DNA of 9,673 nucleotides from Candidatus Moranbacteria bacterium GW2011_GWE1_49_15 (lineage in GTDB: Bacteria; Patescibacteriota; Minisyncoccia; Moranbacterales; GWC2-37-73), in assembly GCA_001003855.1 (NCBI GenBank), contig LCPX01000027.1, positions 1 to 9,673 of the forward strand, in the 5' to 3' direction. A model generated the notes under the pieces. The model did no database searches and had not been told where the DNA came from. It saw only the letters and a program-made list of their open reading frames with translations. The translations under genes and the position numbers were made by a program. Of the stretch, positions 5,603-9,673 are shown piece after piece; within the stretch, counting starts at the first letter, position 1, and each line of letters opens with the position of its first letter.

Positions 5603-6723
5603 TTGAATTTTTTCTCACCTTGATCCTCGATCAAAACGTCCTTGAGCAACTCGAGATCTTCCAAGACTATCCCGGCTCCGCGGACGACCGCCGTGAGCGG
5701 ATCCTCCATCATGCGCACGGGAATATCGGTTTGGTCCGCGATCAATTTATCCAAACCGCGTATCAAACCGCCTCCGCCGGCCAGAACGATCCCCCTTTGC
5801 ATGATATCCGAAAGAAGTTCGGGCGGGGTTTCCTCCACGACAGTCTTGATATTGTTGATGATTATCCTGATGGACCTGGAAAGGGCTTCCCTGACCTGGA
5901 CGTCGTCCATGATGACTTCCTTGGGGAGTCCGCTCACCAGATCCCTTCCGCGCACCGGATAAGTGAGGGTTTCCTCTTGGGGAAAAGCGCTCCCTATGGC
6001 GATCTTGATGTCTTCCGCCGTCCGCTCGCCGATCAAAAGATTGAATTCGTCGCGGCAATACCTGATGATATCCTCGTTCATCTCGTCGCCGGCCACCCGA
6101 AGGCTCCTGGCGGAAACGATTCCGCCCAAAGAAATGACCGCGATTTCGGAAGTGCCCCCTCCGATATCGACGACCATGTTCCCGCGCGCTTCGATCACCG
6201 GCATCCTCGCCCCGATAGCCGCGGCCATCGGTTCTTCGATAAGATATGCCTCCCTGGCTCCCGCGTTGGTGGCCGCGTCGACAACCGCTTTCTTTTCGAC
6301 TTCCGTTATGCCTGAAGGTATGCCGATCAAGACCCTCGGACGGGGCATGAGCGAAAAAGATTCCTTGTGGACTTTGTCGATGAAATATTTGAGCATCTGC
6401 TCGGTCACCTCGAAGTCACTGACGACTCCGTCGACCAAAGGCCTGGTGGCGACGATATGGCTCGGGGTTTTTCCGACCATGCGCTTGGCTTCCTTGCCGA
6501 TGGCCAGCACCTGCCCGGTCCTTTTGTTGAGCGCGACGACCGAAGGCTCATTGATCATTATGCCTTTCCCTTTGACATAAACCAAAGTGTTGGCGGTTCC
6601 CAAATCTATACCGATATCTTTGGAAAGATTTCCGAAAATATTGCCGGTTATTTTTCTTGTAAATTTCTTGAAGTTCATTGACATGATGGTTTTGTTTTTC
6701 AAAAACAAAAAGGCTTTGTGCAA
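5599..6723 (-). CDS. mreB: actin-like cell-shape protein MreB
   Basis: Bacterial actin that polymerises under the membrane and guides lateral wall synthesis. ATPase-fold signatures are present: phosphate 1 DIGIDLGTANTLVYV (36-50), phosphate 2 DIGGGTSEIAV (186-196) and adenosine loop LAGGGGLIRGL (314-324). The C-terminal EDPLTAVVRGAGIVLE is typical. The frame from the TTG at 6723 gives 374 residues, about 25-30 more than usual. AAGGG lies 9 bases before this TTG, but ATG at 6682-6684 (M14) or 6676-6678 (M16) would give the common short N-terminus (MNFKKF...). No SD is seen before either ATG, so the start is unresolved. It is the first gene of the operon, about 33 bases from the predicted transcript start if TTG is used. 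Confidence 0.97.
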   Translation of the reverse strand: MHKAFLFLKNKTIMSMNFKKFTRKITGNIFGNLSKDIGIDLGTANTLVYVKGKGIMINEPSVVALNKRTGQVLAIGKEAKRMVGKTPSHIVATRPLVDGVVSDFEVTEQMLKYFIDKVHKESFSLMPRPRVLIGIPSGITEVEKKAVVDAATNAGAREAYLIEEPMAAAIGARMPVIEARGNMVVDIGGGTSEIAVISLGGIVSARSLRVAGDEMNEDIIRYCRDEFNLLIGERTAEDIKIAIGSAFPQEETLTYPVRGRDLVSGLPKEVIMDDVQVREALSRSIRIIINNIKTVVEETPPELLSDIMQRGIVLAGGGGLIRGLDKLIADQTDIPVRMMEDPLTAVVRGAGIVLEDLELLKDVLIEDQGEKKFK

Positions 6724-6762
6724 GCTTTTCTTCCCTTTTGAAATAAGTTAAGCACTTGGTAT

Positions 6763-6791
6763 ATGATAGCTCATGAGGGGGCGCATGTCAA
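6763..6791 (-). promoter_or_regulatory. sigma70-type promoter of the mreBCD-PBP2 operon
   Basis: TTGACA (6791-6786), exactly 17 bases, then TATCAT (6768-6763; 5 of 6). The predicted start is near 6756. The first bases of the -35 directly follow the T-tract of the upstream terminator, so the two elements share a boundary. Confidence 0.82.
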
Positions 6792-6818
6792 AAGAAAAAA
6801 CCGCCTCAAAAGGCGGTT
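6791..6818 (-). terminator. intrinsic terminator after the flavoprotein gene
   Basis: The minus strand has AACCGCCT-TTTG-AGGCGGTT, an 8-bp stem with a 4-base loop, then a T-rich tract (TTTTCTTTT). It lies about 30 bases after the stop of the flavodoxin-fold gene and closes the two-gene unit that starts at 7718. Confidence 0.88.
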
Positions 6819-6849
6819 CATAAATAAATTTAAAATTGCGGCCGCCTGC

Positions 6850-7413
6850 CTATCTTTTGGCGATGGCACGGACTTTTTTGAGGAATTTTTCCCTGCCCTT
6901 CTCGTCCAGCCTATACATCCTTCCGAGAACCCTGATGGTTTTGAGCTTGATGCCGCAAAAACGCAGCCTGGTAAGCCACCAGATATTGCGCACGGGATTG
7001 AGAAGCAACCACTGGTAATACCAAGGCCCGTCGGAAGTGAAAAAGACCCTGGCGGTTTTTCCCTTGAGGAGCCCGACCGGTTTGCCGTCGACATAGCGGT
7101 AAGCGTACCGCGCTTCGAAATTCTTATCCCAAAAATTCTTCATCGCCGCGGGTTCCCCATACCACCAGAGCGGAAAGATGAAAACCAGCTCGTTCGCCCA
7201 ATCGATCTTTCCCTGCATCCTTTTCACGCTCGGATCAGGAGGAAGGTTTTTTATATCCTCGAAAACAAGGTAATCCTGCCTGTTCTCCTCCTTATACAAA
7301 TCCAAAATTTCCACTTCGTGACCTTTCTCCTTTTTCCCATCTTCATAGGCGGACGCGATCCGATGGGTGAAACCCAGACTACTCGGGTGCGCGGTGATGA
7401 TGAGCGATTTCAT
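6850..7413 (-). CDS. NAD(P)H:quinone oxidoreductase-like flavoprotein (Flavodoxin_2 fold)
   Basis: A 187-residue soluble protein of the NQO1/MdaB/KefF-like group, which uses FMN or FAD to pass two electrons from NAD(P)H to quinones or other acceptors. Visible signatures are the flavin phosphate loop TAHPSSLGFTHRIA (7-20) and FPLWWYGEPAAMKNFWDK (80-97), matching the family pattern FPLxWfgxPA.lK.w.D. The C-terminus is basic. The ATG overlaps the stop of the preceding membrane-protein gene as ATGA, with AAGGAAAAGGAA just before it. The tight overlap suggests the flavoprotein works with, or simply under the same control as, that membrane protein. The substrate cannot be deduced. Confidence 0.88.
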   Translation of the reverse strand: MKSLIITAHPSSLGFTHRIASAYEDGKKEKGHEVEILDLYKEENRQDYLVFEDIKNLPPDPSVKRMQGKIDWANELVFIFPLWWYGEPAAMKNFWDKNFEARYAYRYVDGKPVGLLKGKTARVFFTSDGPWYYQWLLLNPVRNIWWLTRLRFCGIKLKTIRVLGRMYRLDEKGREKFLKKVRAIAKR

Positions 7414-7718
7414 TTCCTTTTCCTTTTTTTAATGATAACGGTTCTCCACAAAAACGCCCTTCTTTTTTTGACATAGACGATATCCCACCAGCGGAATCCG
7501 AGAATGAGCCCCAGCGCGGCGCCGGCCGACAAAATCCCATAGGAAAAAAGCGGCGGCAAAAAACAGGCTTGGCCGAAATATCCGTATGCGACAGGGACGG
7601 CGCCCTGCGAAAGAAGCTGGCCTATCGTCAATTTTTCCAGGGCGGCGTGGGCGATGACGGAAAGCAGAATTCCCAAAGCCGTCGCCGAAAGCACATAGAA
7701 CGTTTTTTTCATATCCAT
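7410..7718 (-). CDS. small two-helix membrane protein, function unknown
   Basis: A 102-residue protein with two hydrophobic helices (about 8-26 and 54-75), a glycine-rich second helix (SAGAALGLILGFRWW) and a very basic C-terminal tail (VKKRR...KKRKRK), presumably cytoplasmic. No enzymatic motif is visible. My impression is that similar unnamed proteins occur in Parcubacteria, but that comes from memory of the pattern and not from a search. It is the first gene of a two-gene unit and overlaps the flavoprotein start by 4 bases. The first ATG (7716-7718) or the third codon (7710-7712) could start it; no SD is present, and the predicted transcript start falls at the first ATG. Confidence 0.75.
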   Translation of the reverse strand: MDMKKTFYVLSATALGILLSVIAHAALEKLTIGQLLSQGAVPVAYGYFGQACFLPPLFSYGILSAGAALGLILGFRWWDIVYVKKRRAFLWRTVIIKKRKRK

Positions 7719-7724
7719 ATCCGC

Positions 7725-7733
7725 ATTATAGCA
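7725..7733 (-). promoter_or_regulatory. extended -10 promoter, probably leaderless transcript
   Basis: TGCTATAAT on the minus strand: a perfect TATAAT (7730-7725) with TGn before it and no good -35 (TTTCCG at 17 bases). The A of the ATG at 7718 lies seven bases after the -10, where the transcript start is expected. Confidence 0.65.
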
Positions 7734-7757
7734 GATAAGGACCGCCTCGGAAAAAAG

Positions 7758-8594
7758 TTATTCCCTGCCTACGACTATCATGTTCCTTTCGATCACGCTC
7801 TCGTCGATCGGTTTTTCATAATGGTTGCCAGTCGGATAATCGCGCACCGCGCCGAACAGCACGTTCTCGCCGTACCTATAACCTTCCCCGTTCCTCGTTC
7901 CCGAATCGTTGGTGATGAATTCTTTTTTGGCGCCGTCATATCCGACGATCACGATCATGTGTGTCACGGGTCCTGGCGAAGTGTAGTTTGGATTTCCCAA
8001 TTTCCGTCCGTTGGTCGGCACGATCACCAGATTGCCTGAAAAAAGTTCGTTTTTGATTTCAGCCAAAGTCGCGTCATTCCTGACGGACACGTTTCCGCCC
8101 TTGGCGTAGCGCTTCAAAATCTCCGCCGTATCCTGGGCGGATGCATCTATGTGTTCGGAAAGGACTTCGTCTTCGATAGCGGCGATTTTTTTGATCTCGT
8201 CGCTCATCTGCTGTTTGGTGAAACTCCCCTTACCTTCAAGCCATCCCGACGCCATGAGGATCGCGGCTTCCTCGCAAGCGTCCTGGAAAAGCGGGTCGTC
8301 CCAATTGGCGAAAGGCGCTTGTAAAACGAACGGGACGTCCAGAAGCGGATTCTGATTTTCCGCGATCGGTTCCCGGACAGCCGGTTCGCTCACGGCCTCG
8401 ACCGGCCGTTCCCCGCCGCCTTCATCCTCCAAATCCGGAATTTGCCGGACTTCCTCCTGCTCGTCCCGGACGGATTCCTGTTCGGCTATTTTCTGAGGAT
8501 AGCCTCCGGAGTTTTTAAGCAACAGGAAAAGCAGGACCACCACGGCCGAAACCACCCCGACATTGAATATTATCCGAACGAGACCTTTTTTCAT
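7758..8594 (-). CDS. membrane-anchored C39-like (papain-fold) cysteine peptidase
   Basis: A 278-residue protein with a short basic start, one membrane helix (about 8-26), an acidic low-complexity linker (about 30-85) and a C39-like peptidase domain (about 85-275). Likely catalytic residues are Cys107 in DPLFQDACEEAA, the oxyanion Gln92 in LQAPFANW, His212 in PVTHMIVIVGYD, and Asn229 or Asp230 in FITNDSGT. The domain is thus expected outside the membrane, where such proteins cleave peptides or have cross-linking or amidase roles; the target is unknown. It is not fused to an ABC transporter, unlike bacteriocin-exporter C39 enzymes. The start has no SD (CCCAATAAATATG) but encodes a proper signal anchor. 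It appears to be a single-gene unit. Confidence 0.88.
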   Translation of the reverse strand: MKKGLVRIIFNVGVVSAVVVLLFLLLKNSGGYPQKIAEQESVRDEQEEVRQIPDLEDEGGGERPVEAVSEPAVREPIAENQNPLLDVPFVLQAPFANWDDPLFQDACEEAAILMASGWLEGKGSFTKQQMSDEIKKIAAIEDEVLSEHIDASAQDTAEILKRYAKGGNVSVRNDATLAEIKNELFSGNLVIVPTNGRKLGNPNYTSPGPVTHMIVIVGYDGAKKEFITNDSGTRNGEGYRYGENVLFGAVRDYPTGNHYEKPIDESVIERNMIVVGRE

Positions 8595-8631
8595 ATTTAT
8601 TGGGAAAAATAAAACCGACTTATTTATTACA

Positions 8632-8637
8632 ATTATA
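8632..8637 (-). promoter_or_regulatory. candidate -10 box for the C39-like peptidase gene
   Basis: TATAAT on the minus strand with no recognisable -35 at 16-18 bases and no TGn extension. The predicted transcript would have a leader of about 30 bases before the ATG at 8594. It is supported by position: it lies between the upstream terminator and the gene. Confidence 0.5.
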
Positions 8638-8680
8638 CACCTTTGAGGTATTACGGATATGGGACGTTTTGCTTTTTTGG

Positions 8681-8714
8681 AAAATTAAAACCCCGGGAGC
8701 GTTCGCTTCCGGGG
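8681..8714 (-). terminator. intrinsic terminator after the 53-codon gene
   Basis: The minus strand forms CCCCGG-A-AGCG-AA-CGCT-C-CCGGGG (one A-C mismatch) followed by TTTTAATTTT. It lies about 15 bases after the small-gene stop at 8729. On the plus strand the mismatch becomes a G-U pair. Confidence 0.85.
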
Positions 8715-8728
8715 CGTTTTCAATTCCC

Positions 8729-8890
8729 TCAAGGGGAAAGTTTGGTGGCGCAGACGATGAGCGCCAAAGCCAGGGTCAGCAGACCGATGCAGGGCATCGC
8801 CGCCTCGGATCTTTTCTCCTTCGGGAATCTGAAAAACCAGAAGATTCCCGCTCCGCCCACGACAACTCCTGAAATGACCATGGAAACCAT
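8729..8890 (-). CDS. 53-residue two-helix membrane protein, function unknown
   Basis: The minus-strand ATG at 8888-8890 follows AGGAGG (8900-8895) by 4 bases and opens 53 codons ending in TGA (8729-8731). The product has two hydrophobic segments (about 4-20, VVVGGAGIFWFF; about 34-48, IGLLTLALALIVCA) joined by a charged loop (RFPKEKRSEA). It is probably an inner-membrane peptide; no family is recognised. The strong SD and the terminator right after the stop support a real gene. No promoter lies between it and the hairpin at 8904-8938, so its expression probably depends on read-through from the 61-codon gene. Confidence 0.65.
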   Translation of the reverse strand: MVSMVISGVVVGGAGIFWFFRFPKEKRSEAAMPCIGLLTLALALIVCATKLSP

Positions 8891-8903
8891 TTTGCCTCCT
8901 TAT

Positions 8904-8938
8904 AAAAAATTTGGGCGCCGCGATGATTCGTGGCGCCC
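8904..8938 (-). terminator. terminator/attenuator between the 61- and 53-codon genes
   Basis: The minus strand forms GGGCGCC-A-CGA-ATCA-TCG-C-GGCGCCC followed by AAATTTTTT. The 7-bp GC stem plus an inner 3-bp stem and the T6 tract make a good intrinsic terminator. The AGGAGG of the next gene begins 3 bases after the T-tract, so it could set the ratio of the two small genes. Confidence 0.82.
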
Positions 8939-8959
8939 TGTAGCTTACTTGAATTTGGA

Positions 8960-9145
8960 CTACTTGTCCATAGCCCCGCCGACGTAATCGAAGACTCGCG
9001 GGAAGGTGAAGCCGGCCATATCGAGAGCTTCCCCCGTTTTGATGGCGTGCTTCTTGAGCGACTTCAGCGGATCGGTGTTGCCGACCGGGGTGAATCCGCA
9101 AAGAAGAAGTACCGCCGCCAGTCCTACCAATGCCATCGCTTTCAT
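8960..9145 (-). CDS. 61-residue exported-looking peptide, function unknown
   Basis: The ATG at 9143-9145 has GGAGG 5 bases upstream (9150-9155 region) and opens 61 codons ending in TAG. The N-terminus is signal-peptide-like: Lys2, a hydrophobic run ALVGLAAVLLLC (about 5-16), then a polar stretch GFTPVGNTDPLKSLKKH. Cys16 after LLL weakly recalls a lipobox, but Leu at -1 is unusual, so lipidation is doubtful. The mature part of about 40 residues is mildly amphipathic. No family is recognised. It has its own promoter and is followed by a terminator, so it is probably a well-expressed small gene. Confidence 0.7.
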   Translation of the reverse strand: MKAMALVGLAAVLLLCGFTPVGNTDPLKSLKKHAIKTGEALDMAGFTFPRVFDYVGGAMDK

Positions 9146-9204
9146 GAAATCCTCCGTCTTGGGGTTGGGTTTTTATGCCAGGTTGTTAATTTATGCTACC
9201 GTCC

Positions 9205-9233
9205 ATATTAGCATATTTTTTGCGATTTGTCAA
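9205..9233 (-). promoter_or_regulatory. sigma70-type promoter for the 61-codon gene
   Basis: TTGACA (9233-9228), 17 bases, TAATAT (9210-9205), with a TGC extension just before the -10. The predicted start is near 9198, leaving a 5' leader of about 53 bases that contains the GGAGG ribosome site. Confidence 0.78.
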
Positions 9234-9246
9234 TAGTAAAAGGGCA

Positions 9247-9260
9247 CATTTCCCGAAATG
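9247..9260. repeat. 14-base inverted repeat upstream of the 61-codon gene promoter
   Basis: CATTTC-CC-GAAATG, a perfect 6-bp inverted repeat with a 2-base centre, 13 bases upstream of the -35 (centred about -55 from the predicted start). The place would suit an activator site, or it may be chance. The stretch 9262-9330 holds nothing else I can support. Confidence 0.3.
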
Positions 9261-9330
9261 GCTCTACTTAGGCAATATTTAGCTACTTTTGTAAAGGGTA
9301 TTTTTTCATCTGCGTTAATAATAAGGAATG

Positions 9331-9361
9331 AAAAAAGGCGGGTCCGAAGACTCCGCCTTTT
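9331..9361 (-). terminator. intrinsic terminator after the 82-codon gene
   Basis: The minus strand forms AAAAGGCGG-A-GTC-TTCG-GAC-CCGCCTTTT (one bulged A, UUCG loop) running into a T6 tract. It lies about 38 bases after the stop of the gene at 9399-9647. Confidence 0.85.
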
Positions 9362-9363
9362 CG

Positions 9364-9400
9364 GTTTCCAGCGGCCATTGACCGCCTGAAACTTTTTTTT
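9364..9400 (+). terminator. possible plus-strand terminator hairpin
   Basis: On the plus strand GTTT-C-CAG-CGG...CCG-C-CTG-AAAC (9364-9392) forms a hairpin with one bulge on each side, followed by eight T (9393-9400). It has terminator form for transcripts running rightward, but no rightward gene is seen. It could block antisense transcription into the 82-codon gene, or be incidental. Confidence 0.35.
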
Positions 9401-9647
9401 AGCGTATGGGCACTACTAACCCATAGCCATTTTTGTTAATAACCTCTTCCGACCCTCCCCTGCTCTTGATTTCGCTGCAAAGGCGCTTGTTTTCCTGCAA
9501 GGCCCTTTCCATCGCGAGACGCTGGTTTTCCCGTCTCCATTCCTGGATGATATCCGGTTTGACATAAGCATTTGAGGGTTGACGCTGTTCCAGGATTTCT
9601 CCTCCATCATGAAATTGTTCAACTGAAGCAATTGGGGCAACTTTCAT
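9399..9647 (-). CDS. 82-residue charged helical protein, function unknown
   Basis: The minus-strand ATG at 9645-9647 has AAAGGTG about 7 bases upstream and opens 82 codons ending in TAA. The product is soluble and highly charged; residues about 32-66 (IIQEWRRENQRLAMERALQE and on) should form one long amphipathic helix, possibly a coiled coil, followed by a short hydrophobic C-terminus (YGLVVPI). No conserved domain is recognised. It is followed by a clear terminator. Any promoter is beyond the right edge. Confidence 0.6.
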   Translation of the reverse strand: MKVAPIASVEQFHDGGEILEQRQPSNAYVKPDIIQEWRRENQRLAMERALQENKRLCSEIKSRGGSEEVINKNGYGLVVPIR

Positions 9648-9673
9648 TAAAACGCACCTTTCCTTTCTCCGTT

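Noticed and set aside
5584..6315. Plus-strand open frame over mreB
   Set aside because: Antisense shadow of MreB, whose nucleotide-binding motifs are intact on the minus strand.
8955..8968. Short GGAC...GTCC palindrome at the end of the 61-codon gene resembling the rnpB unit
   Set aside because: Only 4-bp arms and a different centre; it lies in coding sequence and does not match the CUUG unit.
8643..8987. Plus-strand open frame of 114 codons over the small-gene region
   Set aside because: It spans two terminator hairpins and is antisense to two small genes that have strong SDs; no SD or promoter fits it.

Overview
The window looks like a chromosomal segment of a Patescibacteria/CPR bacterium, most likely a Parcubacteria-type lineage. 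This is inferred from small genes packed on one strand, an mreB-mreC-mreD-PBP2 block, a membrane-anchored C39-like peptidase, a short two-helix membrane protein next to a flavodoxin-fold reductase, and a compact RNase P RNA full of short palindromes. No taxonomic marker protein is present, so this is a lean and not a proof. The standard genetic code fits: TGA is used as stop. Every supported gene lies on the minus strand, so transcription runs from high to low coordinates. There is no tRNA, insertion sequence, CRISPR array or prophage.

Right part (9673 to 8729): three small genes of unknown function. They are an 82-codon charged protein (9399-9647), a 61-codon exported-looking peptide (8960-9145) and a 53-codon two-helix membrane protein (8729-8890). 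Each is followed by an intrinsic-terminator hairpin, and the 61-codon gene has a clear sigma70-type promoter. Middle right (8594 to 6850): a membrane-anchored papain-fold (C39-like) peptidase, then a two-gene unit of a small membrane protein and an NAD(P)H:quinone-reductase-like flavoprotein. That unit starts from an extended -10 promoter that predicts a leaderless mRNA, and it ends in a terminator.

Centre (6791 to 2365): a cell-elongation operon. A TTGACA-N17-TATCAT promoter abuts the upstream terminator and drives mreB, mreC, mreD and a class B transpeptidase (PBP2), with overlaps or gaps of only a few bases. Together they encode the cytoplasmic filament, its periplasmic and membrane partners, and the transpeptidase of the elongasome. 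The usual partner RodA is not in the window.

Left part (2344 to 1): no terminator follows PBP2. Two promoters lead into rnpB, the class A RNase P RNA (1843-2247). Its closing helix P1 ends one base before the ATG of a 501-codon polyprenyl-phosphate sugar-1-phosphate transferase, which probably starts surface-polysaccharide assembly. A perfect-consensus promoter then drives khpA, a KH-domain RNA-binding protein cut by the window edge, perhaps with a tiny upstream ORF.

The most notable signal is in rnpB. Several peripheral helices are built from near-identical palindromes capped by CUUG. The positions that form pseudoknot P6 in E. coli are occupied by such hairpins, and the L15 GGU motif that binds tRNA 3'-CCA appears to be missing. 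The rest is mostly conventional housekeeping plus a few orphan small genes with tidy regulatory signals.
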